This document shows positions 37,728-50,422 of a stretch of 64,000 bases of DNA, one piece after another. Position 1 is the stretch's first letter. Each line of letters starts with the position of its first letter. Origin of the DNA: Formicarius rufipectus (Eukaryota; Chordata; Aves; Passeriformes; Formicariidae); the NCBI GenBank assembly GCA_013399695.1, contig VXAU01003166.1, positions 250,719 to 314,718 of the forward strand, read 5' to 3'. Made by a program: the position numbers and the translations under genes. The notes beneath the pieces are model-generated. The model had not been told where the DNA came from and ran no database searches. It saw nothing but the letters and a program-made list of their open reading frames with translations.

Positions 37728-40219
37728 TGGAGCTTTGATTTATTGCCAAAGTTCACTTACTAGCATTTATTTACTGCTGCTGGCACGCTGAGCGTGCATG
37801 CTGCTTAACAGATTTATCTGTAAGACTGCTGGGTGGTCACCATTCTTGTGTTGTAAGATTAATTGTAAAGACTCCTAGGGCAATTGGTACTGGCACGTTT
37901 AGGCTATGTAAGTAAAATAATAATGCATTTTTTTCCATAGCCCCATCCATCTGCAGTAGGGAAGTCATGAACTGTAACAGACTAGTGGTGCAACTCCTCA
38001 AGCCATGGGGAAGGGCGGTGGCTATTGCAGTGCAGACAAGGCCTGTATACCTTATCAGCTTTTTCTCCAGACCCAGCAAGGGAATGCGGTGGTGAAAACA
38101 CTGAAACTTGCCTTGCTGCTCCCTTTGTTCTTATGGGAATGCCACAGCTATGGGCTGTAAATATTTCACTGAAATTCCAGACCTACTAACCCTATTTAGC
38201 CACTGGTAAACATGGAATAAGTCGCTGGCTTGGAAACCTAATGTCTAAGTCCTCAAGAGAATCTAATTCTTCTGACACCTAAATGCTATTGATTTCTCTT
38301 AGTTTCATTTGGAGGTCAGTACAAAAATCCCTCCTGGGACCTGTACTTAAAAGCCAATGATCAATGAGAAAAACATAATTAACTCTAATTGCTCTGGTCG
38401 GAACCAAACTTTTCTATTGCCCGGCCACTGTGGTGAGTTCAGGAAGTGTTCACAGAAAGCACCGAGTTGACACTAACTTGTCATATGTCTCCCTTTGGGA
38501 ATCAGAGATCAGTGATTTGGGCTGGGAAGGAAATTGCTGGCTTCAACCCCTAGGGCCAGACAGAGATCACCAATAGCTATGATATGGCAGCACAAACTTT
38601 CAGTGCCTATGACTTCTATTGTTTGGGCTGTGAACAAAACCTGCAAAGCCAACAGTGACTGTTTTCATAGAGGGAGCTCCACTGGCTTCACAACCTCATG
38701 GCACAGCCCTTACAGCCATGGTTGCACCTGCTCAGTGATAAGGCAGGGGCTGTGGGGGATGTCATGTGTGCTCACACCTGTGAGTTTCACCAGTAAGGAG
38801 GGGATAGTGGGAGTCCAATTCCCTGGCAAGGTATGGTGGAGCAGGTACATACCACAGAGTTAGAGTACCAGTAATTATTGTGCTTATAGTTCTTAGAGTG
38901 AAGAGACAACTCCCCTGTAGAGAATGTTTTTACACCGTTACTTTTTATAGGGTGCCATCCTTCTGGTGTGTATAGATTGCTGGCTGGGATTTTTTCCTGT
39001 TTATACTTCAGTGACCATTTTTTGGCTTTAGCATCAGCTTCTAATTTCCTTACAAATGAGTGGGCAATATCAAGAGCTTAGACACACAAGAGCTGCTGCT
39101 AAACTCACAGGCACACACAGCAAGCAAAAGTTTCACAGTAGATCAACTGGACTTCACGCAGCAAATAACCCCCTTCTAAGTTTCTAGTGTTCCAACTACA
39201 GTATGAAGAGGTCAATTTCCAGCTGAAACATGCAGAAATGTCCCCTTTTGTTCCTGATCCGACCTTGTGTTCCACAGTGCTTGCTCAACAGCCTGTCAAG
39301 AAAGGTGAGCAGCTGTTTTGCATCCAGTGGCTCCTGAACCAGTCAGTCCTGGGACAACCTAGGCTCCCCAGGAGCTGTGAGCTCTGATGTGCTACTGAGA
39401 GGGAAGAGTTTTGCACCCTTGATCAAGCAGGTGGAAGGTTGTCAGCAAACATATTGACCTGTTTGCTCCTGTGCTGAACAAGTGTTCCAGCACCGGTCTT
39501 TCTTATTCTCTTCCCATAATTCCTTTTTCCAGTGACTTCTGATTTCTCTGCTACTGTTCCCCTATGCTAACCATACCTCTGCAAGTTCGCCTCCATTCTG
39601 CAGTGGTTTCCTTGCTCAGCCTTCCTAGTGGAGACGAGACCTTGCTCACTGTCCCCACTGGTTTCTTTCTGCATCGTCAAGGCCCACTTGCCACCCCTGA
39701 GCAGGTTTGGTAGGCTAACCCTTCTCCAGGCCAAGACCAGTGTGGTAACATGAATGTTATGACAGATGTACACACCCTTTTAGTTTTTTTTCTTGTTTTG
39801 TTTTTTTGTTTTATTCAAATACCTGAAACCTTTATTATGTTACAACATCTAGGAACCCATCTGTCAAAGGCACAGCTTGGGCAGGAGAGTGGGAAGGAGG
39901 CAAAGAACTGAAGCAAATGTCCTCTCACCAGCTTGAGACCTTCATTTTTTTTCAGGCTGGAGCAGTCCTGGATTTGGAGAGCTTTTGGAGACTCCTGAGC
40001 AGGAAAGTGAAGTGAAACCTCCATCAGACAAGCAAAGTCCCTCAGTTGATACATGCACTTGGTAGCTTTTGACTTGGTCCATGGAAGGATCTTCCTTCTC
40101 CATTCCAGGGTCTGTGGAAGCAAATCTTTCCTCTCACTCTGACAAATTGATCATGTAAGTGTTCTGCTACGGAACAAGATTACAAGTGTTACCTCTTAGA
40201 GGTTGGAAAGACTTATGAA

Positions 40220-40288
40220 AAACTTGGGGATTGAAAGAGGTGACCTTTAAAAGCCCTTTCCACACCAAATTATTCTATGATTCTATAA
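40220..40288 (+). mobile_element. CR1 LINE 3' tail fragment
   Basis: The stretch reads GAGGTGACCTTTAAAAGCCC, then TTTCCACACCAAATTATTCT and ATGATTCTAT. This is the 3' end of an avian CR1 in forward orientation, ending in ATTCTATG-type 8-bp units. Only the last 70 or so bases can be recognised; the left boundary is approximate. Confidence 0.82.
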
Positions 40289-41024
40289 AAACTCTGAGGG
40301 TCCACCCACAACTGGGATGTGTTAATTAATGGCCACAGACTAGCTTGCCCCAGACTGTCAGAGAAGAACTGTCCAAGACCATCCTGTTGCAATTCTTCCT
40401 TACCATATTACCATTATCATCCCCTTATACTCTTCTTCCTGTGGGCAGCTCCGTCAAGAAAATGGGTTGACATAGGGCAACTTTGCTCTCCCCAAGTGAT
40501 GGTCAACCCCATGCAGTGATAAAAATCACTATTGCTTCCCCTCTCCTTTTGCAACTTTGGACATAACTCCAGGTGAATTTTTTTTTCTCTCTTAATTATG
40601 AAATTACAATATTTGATATATTCTTTCATGGTTGTGTCTTGCATCAATTTTAGTGGAAGTTTTGAACAAGTGATTGTTGCAGTAGTTAATTCATGATAAC
40701 TATTGACTATATGAGTGCCAGTAAAGCTGACACTTTAATGGCAAAGTTACCAGTTCTCAACAGAAAATTATGTCATTTTTCTGAAACACATTTGTAAATT
40801 CAGTGCATGGTTAAATTTCACTCTCTGCCTTTGAGCACAGTGAGTATAAAAGCAGATCAGAAGGTGGGGAATACAGAATACAGCTCTTCAACAGCTTAAC
40901 TCCATTTTCTTTTTATTTTTCTTTTTTAAGTAAAAGGGATAGATTTTTTTTCACAAGCAGAAAGTTGCTGTTGTGATTTTTTTTAAAGAGAAAAGCCTTT
41001 TTGCCTCTCTCAGCAAAACTGCGG
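40289..41024. other. 5' flank of NHS, no gene seen
   Basis: AT-rich DNA with several short T runs around 40910-40985. Nothing recognisable. Confidence 0.5.
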
Positions 41025-41033
41025 CATTCTCAT

Positions 41034-41154
41034 CTGTAAAAATGTCACATCTTCACCTAGGGCAAATTCATGGACATTTACAAAGATTTACAACAAGAAG
41101 CAAAGTTTTAATTTTCATGAATATGCCCCAGGTGAAAATGTGACATTTTTACAG
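41034..41154. repeat. Inverted repeat, 39-bp arms, 43-base loop
   Basis: The left arm 41034-41072 starts CTGTAAAAATGTCACAT and ends ATTCATG. The right arm 41116-41154, read as reverse complement, is the same at 36 of 39 positions with no gaps. A weaker extension to 41025 and 41163 keeps CATTC on both sides. The loop is AT-rich and unpaired. A structure this long and well matched is unlikely by chance. It could be a palindromic MITE-like element, a hairpin made by a local inverted duplication, or a structured RNA; the sequence alone does not decide. Confidence 0.88.
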
Positions 41155-41374
41155 AGAGGAATGTACCATTCTTCTTGGCAACTGAATATTTTCCTAAAGA
41201 AATAGCAGTTCAATTTTAAAACTTGCCTTCCATTACATTTATTAGAGCTACACAAGGAAAGTTTAATGCACCCATACACTCCACTCCTTTCCCATTTTGC
41301 CACAAACTGGATCTTCTCAATTATATAGATAGTATGGTTTTTATTGTCGTTATATTTAGGATCCTTAATCATGG

Positions 41375-41455
41375 ATCAAGGTGCTGTCATGCTAGGCACT
41401 GTATGAAGAGTGAACATAAGGCTGGTTCCTGCTTCAAAGAGCCGAGCCCCGTGGC
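41375..41455 (+). mobile_element. Possible ancient MIR-type SINE fragment
   Basis: The phrase AAGGTGCTGTCATGCTAGGC continuing to ACTGTATGAA, then GGTTCCTGCTTCAAAGAGC, resembles an old amniote repeat that runs 'gtgctaggcactgtacaaac ... agtccctgccccaaagagctta'. The match is from memory and is worn, so the family name and ends are uncertain. Confidence 0.45.
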
Positions 41456-41639
41456 AAGAGGCAACAACATGGGGGAGCGTATGGAAATGAGACGACGGAT
41501 TAGCAGCAGAAGAGGTTTAGAAGTTGATGTACCAAACCACTTCACCCCATGCTGGGAGAATGGAGTCATCACCTATCAAATCACAAAACCTTTGAATTCA
41601 AGCTGAGGATTAGGGACAGACTTTGAAGGATCTTGCTCA

Positions 41640-42412
41640 GCTGCAGCGGCCAGAAAAAGATGAGGTGTGATGCCATTAATGTGAAATTCTCCATTTGTCC
41701 TGCTGTCAGATAACAAGTTGCTTATATATGAAGATAGGACTGATATAAAACACCAGGACAGAGCACCAGAAATCAGAAGAGGACTTAAGGGTGACTAAGA
41801 AACCAACAATGTTATGCTACTGCAGAAACTGGAACCACCGTGCTGGGATAGAGCACCAGGATCACCACTTATAAAACTGTTTGACATACCTTTTGTCAAT
41901 TTAGTGCTGCCAAGGCTTCAGCTGTAGTACTTTGTTCAGTTCTACACACACCTTACCTTTTTTAAGAGGATGAAAAGAGCTATGTCCCAAATATAGTTCT
42001 TCAGAGTAGCAAAATCAGAAGAGATCTAGAAAACATAATTTATGAAGTAAGACTGAAGGAAATTATGTTGTTTAGTCTAGAAAAGACAAGACTGAAGGGA
42101 GACAATAACAGTCTTTAAATACATCTAACTTATCTGTAAATATGGGGGAATAATTTTGATGATAGAATGGAAAATAATGGGCTTTGGTAGTTGCAAAACA
42201 GATTTAGGATAAACATGAAAAAATTGTAATAATAGGGATGATTAAGCACTAGATAGATTGGCTGCAGAAACTGTTACATCTCTATCATATTTTGTTTGGT
42301 TTTGAATAAGAGCTTAGGCAAACATCTGTTATGAACAGCTTAGGTACCAGCTGATCCTGCTGTTGGGCAGAGGAGGAGTCTGATCTGTGATAAGCCATCG
42401 AGGTGCTCTGAA
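41640..42412 (+). mobile_element. Old CR1 LINE fragment
   Basis: Several phrases in order follow the 3' half of the ancient archosaur CR1 on the plus strand. These are GGGTGACTAAGAAACCAACA (41789), CCAAGGCTTCAGCTGTAGTA with TTTGTTCAGTTCTA (about 41915), GATCTAGAAAACATAATTTA and AGTCTAGAAAAGACAAGACTG (about 42024 and 42077), and AAGAGCTTAGGCAAACATCT (about 42308). It ends near 42412, where CGAGGTGCTC recalls the CGAGGTCCCTTCC motif, without a clear 8-bp tail. It is clearly more diverged than the copy at 27004-27985 and has no open frame. Confidence 0.75.
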
Positions 42413-45400
42413 CCACACCAACTGCCCAGCTGGAATTGCATTCACCAGAGGGGGATGAAAACCAGGCTGGGTGGAGACACGGATGAGAAACTCTGAGATG
42501 TGCTGGACAAGACCACCTCTCACAGTCCTTTCAAAAGTAGTTTGAAAAATTCATGGCACAGAGTGTAATATATCCTGTGGCATGTATTATAGCCAGGGCC
42601 TTCAGCACGTATGTGTGCTGGAGCTTAAGCAAGTCATTAAGGATTCTGAGTGCTTCGAAGTTTTGTGCAATCTGCAGCTTTGTGAGAATGTGGTGGACAC
42701 CAGACCTCTGGAAGCCAAAGAAAAAGCTTTCAGACTTTTTAAAAGCATGCTCCTTTTGGGCACCCAGAGTCACTAATGGCTTATGCTAATTCAGAGGCAC
42801 CTTTGCTCTACAGTCATTTTCAGACCAGTTTGGGGCAAGGTTTCATCAGAATTTGTAAAAGAGATGTTTGCTCTTAGAGAGTGTAGAGAAATGAGATGCA
42901 GGAAACGTGGTTGCATTGATGAAAAGTACAACCAGTGAAGCTTGAGTACAGCACTGAGTCAAACCACAAAAGTGCACAAAAAAGGGATTCTGGAGACATG
43001 CAGAACAGCTAGGAACTTGCGCTCTCCCAAAATTTGTTCTGTGGTTTGGAGATTTGGGTCAGACCACACAGATCAGAGGGATTTGGAATGACAAGGGTGG
43101 GAAGTAGAGAGACCTGCACCAGAGCAAATGAAACCCTAGAAGCAATTTATAGGAAGTGCTTCAGTCTTACTCGTCTAAAATCCCTTTCAAGTGGAGCAGG
43201 AGGGAGAGACTATGGCTGCCACAGCATCCTGCTGCTTCCACAGTGGTAGGTGCAGCTGCACAGCTTTGAAGCAGGCATGTTGGGCTCTGAAGGCACGAGC
43301 ATATGAAAAACATTACACAGATACTCTGCAGATTTATTCTATGATATGTAGCTTATGCTGAAAATGGGGATGAAGCTATTTCAGTGTTACTGGGATAGGA
43401 CAAAACAAGTGGACAAGTACCAGGGTGAAAGGCATGACCTAAGATGTAGTCATTAAACTGTCTCTTCTGCTCCTTACAGTATGATGGAATATTTAGCTCT
43501 GTGGTTTTTGTTTGTTTCTCTTTGAGTATTAAAACTTAATGCATGAAGACTTTGGTCCTTGAAATGACAAACACTTACCTTATGATTCAGAACAGAGAAG
43601 GGACGGTCAAGAGACAGACCATGACACAGAAACCGTTTTAGTTCTTGCCCTTCCATCCTGCTTCAGCTTGCTGTGGAGTCAGTTAAAAGTGATAGCTAAT
43701 TGGCATTACATTTTGCAGAAACACCTACCCAACCATCCTGGTGTCACAGATGCATGCATGTTTTCATACCTATCCTGCTAACACAATGAGTTTTGCCCAA
43801 GACCAATCATGGAAAATGAGAGCAATGATCTTCCTTTGCCTCCATGAGGAAGCAAAACACCTGGAGAACATGCACTCAGCATCTCAGCCCCTCATCTCTG
43901 ATGCTGCTCCTTTACCAAGTGTTTCTGCCCAGAGAAACAAACCATAAGAATGAGTGATACAGTCAAACAAACAAACAAAAAATTCCTAACCCATCTCAGA
44001 CCTGTCTCATGTTGGGAAGATGCTGTATGTGGGTGCTTTCCCTGAATGTGGTACCTTTCTGTCTGTTTTCCCAGGGAGGGTGGTGGAGCAGTGCACACCA
44101 GAAGTGATCAGGAGAGTGCTTGTCCAGTGGAGAGGAGAGGCCTCTGTAGGAAATATTTTCCTGCCAGGTGGTCTCCCACTTCTCAAATTTTTGAAACTCC
44201 TGAAAGACCTGGCTAGATATACCAAAGGTACACATATGGACATGGGAGAGGAAGGTGAGTGGAAAGAAGGAAAAAGAAGGTAACAAATTACTTTTGAGAC
44301 AAATTTTGACAGGAAAGCACTCTGGAAGTCAGGTTGCCTGTGGAGACGGATTCATTTCAGTTTGAAGCACAAATGTGGTTGCTAGCCTAATCTCCACAAA
44401 GCCACAGAGAACCTCCACTAAAGAGTTCATTAGGCTTTGACAAACTATATGCACCAGACTGTGTGTGCTTGTTGGGCTCTCCTGAGACAGTGGAAAGTAT
44501 TTAATACACAGGCAAACGTCTTAGAAGGAAAGGTATATTTTTACTCCTGTGTTTCCATGTAAAATGTTTTTGAAATATTTCTTCAATGTAACTTCAAAGC
44601 TGCCATGTAGCTCCCAGGAACAGCTCTGACTGTGGTAACGGATGGGAAGTCAAGGAACTCAGCTCTGAAAACAATCTGCCCAAGCTGCTCCCATTTGGTA
44701 TTGCAGTTTTAAGCAGGAACTTCCCAGTTCAGTGCCCATGTGGAAGGAAAAAAAAAAAAAGGGGGGATAGGGGGGGAAAGAATATTTCTATTCACCAGCT
44801 CAGCCCTCACAAAGCATTTCTGTGTTTCCTTCCCAGGGAAGTGCCCAGGGAATGAAGAGCTTATTTTCTTAAGGACTACCTGCTTCAGTTGTTTCCAATG
44901 ATCTATTTTCATCTCCCTTCTAGGTAGTCTAATTCACTTTATGCAGTCAACGGTAAAAAACAGCAATGAAATTAGATCATAATATCAGCATAAGATAAAA
45001 TAGTAGTGGTTTTACTTTTTGGAGCATTTTTATCTCAATGGCACAATTTGGAGCAAGTCCAAACATTCAGAAATTCCATAGATTTGCTTTTAAGAGCCCA
45101 GCAGGGGGTTTTCATGGAAAACGCTCCAGTATATGAAAGAACTTTTGAACACCCAAGCCCATTACTACAAGATTTAATGTGGGGTTTTCACAGTGTGATT
45201 TGGGGAAGTCTGCATTTCTGGTTGCTACTTCCAACCATTATGTTTTCATTTTAAAATGCAGGAAAATTTTCCTTTTTAAAAAAGTTATTACACTAAATAG
45301 CAAAACAAGCAATCCCTTAATAGAATTATTACTGTAGGTGTAATGTTTTGAAGTTTGTGGGGAGAAAACCATCTTTTATTATTGCTGCTGACAGACCTTG

Positions 45401-48400
45401 GAAAAACAGACGAGTCATTTCTTCAGGCCTGAAGCAGCTATAGTCAAAGCTCAATTCTGTTTGGCCTCAGAGAGAATGATAAACTATTATTTTGATCAAA
45501 AATTTATTATACCAGTCACAGCCATGAACTTCTGTGCACTTCTATTAGTGAGCTGTGCTCTTGAGAATCCTTTTTTTAGGCTCTGATAGAACACATCAGG
45601 CTTGTTTAACTTCAGGAAGTATCACCAGCTCTTGAGATACCAAATTGAGGCTGAAGGAGCACCACAGCAACGAGAGGAAGAGCTTTTGCAGTGATTGAGC
45701 ACCACACAAAAACCATGCTGCCCCACATGATGCAGAGCTGTGCTCCTCTCCTAGCTTCCCACAGCAGCTTGAATCCAACCCAGAGACACGGACATTTCAG
45801 AAATCCTGTCTAACTCATGCCATAAAACCAGACAGTCAGGTGATGGAGATGTTCTGACAATGCTCCACCAAAGAAAAGAACAGGCTTTGGAGTCTTTGCT
45901 CAGCACAACCACAAATACTTCATTCCTCTCTATGAGGTGGTTCAGTCCCCTCTAGACACCAAAGCATTCATGCAATAAAGGATCCTTCACGACCCCTGCT
46001 GCTCTCAGGTGCACAGAGCCTTCTTATGCCTACACCATGGGACTCATAGTAGTAATTAGTGCATTAGAGACTGCTATCTGTAATGTAAAATAGCACTTGG
46101 TTTTCAAATCTGGTGTCCAAACAACACAACCCTTTTCTTGGCTCTGCTGCCTGCACCCCTGTGGAAAAGCACTGTACAAGATGTGGCCCTGGCAGTTTTC
46201 AAGTGCTTTTTGGCTGGAAACAAGTAGTTCATCATTCTGCTGTTGAGATATGTGGGGATGGTGTAGTCTCCTTAAGGACAGTTGAAAAGAATGCCTTTTG
46301 ATAAACTTCAGGCAGTGCAGAAAGACAGCAACAACCATCACAGGTTTGCCTCAGTCTCTAGCATCAGCTCTCTCAAGATTCCACCAGCCCTGGAAGGGCA
46401 GGGGGAAATATATAACCTGTCATTCAAAACCTGTCTTTTACTCTGAAAAATATTGATAAGTATTAGTGTCTTCAGCTATGAAAACAAAATCCATTTAATC
46501 AATAGTTTATCTTAAGCTCATTAGACACAAACATTAAAAAAAAAACCAAAAAAATCACTTCTTTTGCCTTCATGAGCCTCTATAAACATATTCTTCCCTA
46601 TCATTGCACACAACTGAGAAAAAGCTGCGCTACCAACTCCCTGTCATGGCTGAGAAAATTGCCAAAGCAATAACTTCCCTATGGAAGTTTGTAAGAAAAA
46701 GTGGACTGCCCCCAACTGCTCTGCAACCCCTCAAGCACATGTGCTGACAGTGTATGGTTTTTTGCAGCTGTGCAATGGGGCTTTTTTGGGTCAAGAGGGA
46801 AGGGTAGAGGCTTCACCCAACACTTCCAGCCAGGGACCCGTCAGGTCCCTCCTACCTCTTGCTGACTTGGGCTGGTTCTGCAACTTGTGAGGGTTTAGGA
46901 TGCAGCTGAGAAGTTTTCAGCAATGTCTTACAGGGTGCCAATGACCCAAGACTGGCATAGCTGTGAGGGACAATAGCCAGCTCTGCCACACCAGGAGCCA
47001 GCTTGGCCATTCATCAGGATCACAAGGAAAGCAACTAATTTGCATCTAAATTCCTTAGGATTTTAATCAGAGATTAATAAAATAGGGTTTGGTAATTATC
47101 TACACAGATCATAGCAATAGTGCTTCACACAACACAGTGTCCATCTTAATTTGCTCTTGGGGCTGCAGGAAAGTATGGCTAAAAAAGAAAAACCCACTGC
47201 TCCACTGGATCATGCTTCTCCACATATGGCTCTTGCTTCAGCAGTGACTGGACCCCACTAGAGCACAGGTTCCTCCTTTCCTTGTGAGACAGGGAGCTCT
47301 GCCTGCACCTTGACACCTGGGCATCTCTGCCAGGTCCTTGGCAGGCAGGAAGTCACCACTGCCTGCAAGGAAGGTCAGGCCTCAATCCTTTCCTCCTTCT
47401 TCACCTCCTTTTCCTCCTCATTCTTCTTACAAGAAGATATCCTGCTTCAGCACAGCCCCGTGGTCTTGGACTGCCATCCAGACTCACTAAATTGCCACAC
47501 TTGGACCAGGTGACCTTGTTAAACAGCCACCCACCATAGCAACAACCTTTGCTTCCTATTCATATCACACCAAGAAAAAAAACATTATGCATCAGTCTTC
47601 ACTGGCAGAGGATCATCTGCTTACACCCTGACTGTGACAGCAGGAAAGGCACTGGCACAGGGTGTGCACAGAGCGGTGCCCATCAGGGATGGCGAAAGAG
47701 AGGAAACCAGTTCTTCCCCACAATCACTTTAGACAGAGATAACACAACATCTTAGGGAGATTTATACTTGTCTATATCAGCCTTCAGTCACAGATTTATC
47801 TGTTGGTTGGCCCTGTTGATTCCCCCCTTATGCACTCTGGGGTTTTTGTCTTCATGGGTACATCACTGTTCAGTTTAAAAAAAGACAGAGATTGGGCTTC
47901 AAGTTCTCATAATTTTGCTTTATGCTGCTATAGTTAGTCAAATAAAAATAGAGAATTTTAAGACAATACTGCCTAGAAACTACTTTTGCATACAAAAGAA
48001 AGGAAAAGGGATCCCTGTCCTTAGAGAAATGGAGGACCAAAAATATTTCCTGAGCACAGAGGTGCTCTGTTCAGCACGGCTGCATAAGTATGCCCTGGAG
48101 AGCAAGGTCAAGAGAGACTCCATTATATAATAAAGCAACAGCTCACTTGTCCCTGTTTAAGGAGTCACATCCCTAGACACTGCTAAGAAAAAGCCTTCTC
48201 TAGCAGGAAGGTACTGGAGCATCTCACCAGCATAAAGGGCTTGAGTGTTTTTCCAAGAAACTTGAACTGATCTGGGCTGTAAGTTTAATTTTCCTCAGCA
48301 ATGCTAGGCAAGAGCAGGCACAGCAAGACTATTTTAGCTTATTTTTTGTTAGTAGCTTGCAAACAGAAACTCAACAGCTTAACAGTTTAACACAGCTGGG

Positions 48401-49560
48401 GACATTCAGCTTCAATGACTAAATATGCCTGAAAGATGTTGGAGCTGACTTGGAGGATTTTATATTTATTCTGCCCGAAGACTTGGTGTAACACTATTTG
48501 TCTCCATGGATAATTGGCTCTGCTCAGTCTCTGTGTTTAACAAAGGAGGGATCCAGATTTTCCTGTCCATGGGTGAAGGAGATTGTTTTTCAGTCGATCT
48601 TGGTGGTGGCTTTCAAGATTTCTTTTCTAAGGAGCTGGCCAGAAGGGACTGATTGCTGCACAGAGATGGGCTGGGTAGCAATCAGCAGGTGGCGAGCAAT
48701 TGTATTGTACATCACTTGCTTCTCTTGGGGTTTATTTATATCTTTGTTTATTTTTTCTTTTTTTTTTTCTCCCTGATTCTCTTTCCCATCATACCAGGAA
48801 AGAAAAGAAAAAGAAAGCATGTAAGTCGACAGCTGCTTCTGACAAGGCCTTCCATACAGGGACAGATTCACAGGGATGACCAGAGTTGTGGACAGGAAGG
48901 GAGAAAAAATTAAGAGGTTTGCCATTTTGCTCTTCCATTAGCAAGTCCTGTGCATCTCTGGCCACATAATATACAATTTTTCTTTCCTCCCCACTTGTCC
49001 TGAACTGTTGAAATTATACCTGTCCTCATCTTTAAAACAGACCTACCAGCAGCACTGCTTTTTACTTCTGAGATGTTTTTGTCTCAGTAAGCACTTCCTG
49101 GCCTTCTCCCAACCTCCTCATTTCCCTGGGGCACTGGAGGACTAATGGCCCTTCCTCATCAGCCCTTATGGCCCCAAAGTGAGCACATGGTGGGCCTGAC
49201 TCCAGTGCAGGCGAGGATCATCCCTAATTCAGGTTTATCTGCTGAGGGAAAATCTCATTTGTCTTTCTCACTTCCATGTGCTCAAGATACTAGACAAGCA
49301 ACCTCTCAAAGCCTTCCTCTGGATAATACTTTGCAGCCTGGTGGGGTGCTTGGTGAGAAGGGTTGAAATAGATGGATGAGATGAGTGGAAAAGAGCAGCC
49401 TCTGGCGGAGGTGACAAAGGTGCTGCTGCCTGGTTACAGTTGTGCTTAAAGGTGCAAAGTTACATCTCTTTCCAAGTGCTGAAGAAAAAAATTCAGTGAA
49501 AACACTCAAACTGTCTGCTTTGTAAAGAACTTTCCAGGTTATAAAATCCCCCCTAAAATC
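42413..49560. other. 5' flank of NHS, no gene seen
   Basis: About 7 kb of AT-rich DNA. It includes an A13 run followed by GGGGGGATAGGGGGGG at about 44749-44776. No exon or RNA gene recognised; all open frames are short and unplaced. Confidence 0.5.
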
Positions 49561-49561
49561 A

Positions 49562-50035
49562 GGTTGGAGGGTGCTTTAGGATGTCTCCTGCTCAGAGCAA
49601 GTCCAATTAGAAGTTGCTCAGCATCCAGTTCAGTTTTGAGTGTGTCCAAGAATGCAGAAACCACAATGCCTCTGGGCAGTCTGTTCCAGTGGTCAGTCAT
49701 CTTCTCTGTGATGCTTTTTTTCTTGTATCTGATTAAAATTTCTCTTGCTGCAATCCATGTCCTTCATCTCTTGTCCATTTAACCCCTATGTTTCTCTGAG
49801 AGGAGCCTGGCTTCATAACTTCCCATTGGCAGCTACAGACAGCAAATAGATTCCTATCTTCGTGGTTTCTCTTCTAGGATAAACAAATCATGCTCCTGCA
49901 GCTCCTGCTTATACAGCAAGGGCTCTTGCTCTCACCATCTCTCTTCATATCCCTCCAAAAAGGTCTCTCCAGTGTGTTGACAACTCCCTCAGGTTGGGGT
50001 CCAACACTGGAGACGCAGTTCTTCCAGCACAGTCT
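49562..50035 (-). mobile_element. CR1 LINE fragment, minus strand
   Basis: The plus strand reads the complement of a CR1 3' part: TGCTCAGAGCAAGTCCAATT, TTGCTCAGCATCCAGTTCAG, CTCTGGGCAGTCTGTTCCAG, then TTCTCTTCTAGGATAAACAA and the CTCTCCAGTGTGTTGAC region. The order is the standard one of an avian CR1 reversed. The 8-bp tail is not clear at the left end. No open frame remains. Confidence 0.78.
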
Positions 50036-50170
50036 CTCCATTGATGGCCTCAGAAGTGTAAATGCTTCCATGGTAAGGGATCTCACCATACTGCCTGAGT
50101 AGGATGCTGGAGCAGGCTCTGGAGCCGGTGGAGATGTCCCCAGCAGATCAGCTCTATTTACTCTTTCCTT

Positions 50171-50422
50171 GGAAGACCACATCTGGAGTCTGTGTCTAGG
50201 GGCCTTTGATCCAAGGAAGTAATTGATGACCCAAAAGGTGTTCAGCAGAGGGTCACCCAGCTGCAGCATCTTGCGCCGTGAGGACATGCTGGGAGACATG
50301 GGCTTCTTCAGCCTGGAGAAGGGACAGGTTCAGGGAGAACTTTCAGTAACTACAAGCAGGTTACTGAGGAGATGGAGCACTTTACTGAGGTGCACAATGG
50401 GACAACAAGAGACAGCAGTCTA
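50171..50422 (+). mobile_element. CR1 LINE fragment, plus strand
   Basis: This piece reads GGAAGACCACATCTGGAGTC, CAGAGGGTCACCCAGCTGCA, GGCTTCTTCAGCCTGGAGAA and CAATGGGACAACAAGAGACA. These are in forward CR1 order and cover part of the same consensus as the minus-strand copy just to its left. The two are therefore separate insertions or an inverted duplication, not one element split by twin priming. Both ends are approximate. Confidence 0.75.

Larger units (their letters stand above)
32286..40219. other. 5' flank of NHS, no gene seen
   Basis: About 8 kb of mostly unique DNA. It contains an A20 run at 34233-34252 and a T/G-rich tract at 37644-37727. The overlapping opposite-strand frames at 33552-34057 are the longest here and match nothing I recognise. 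No RNA gene or repeat end found apart from the simple tracts. Confidence 0.5.
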
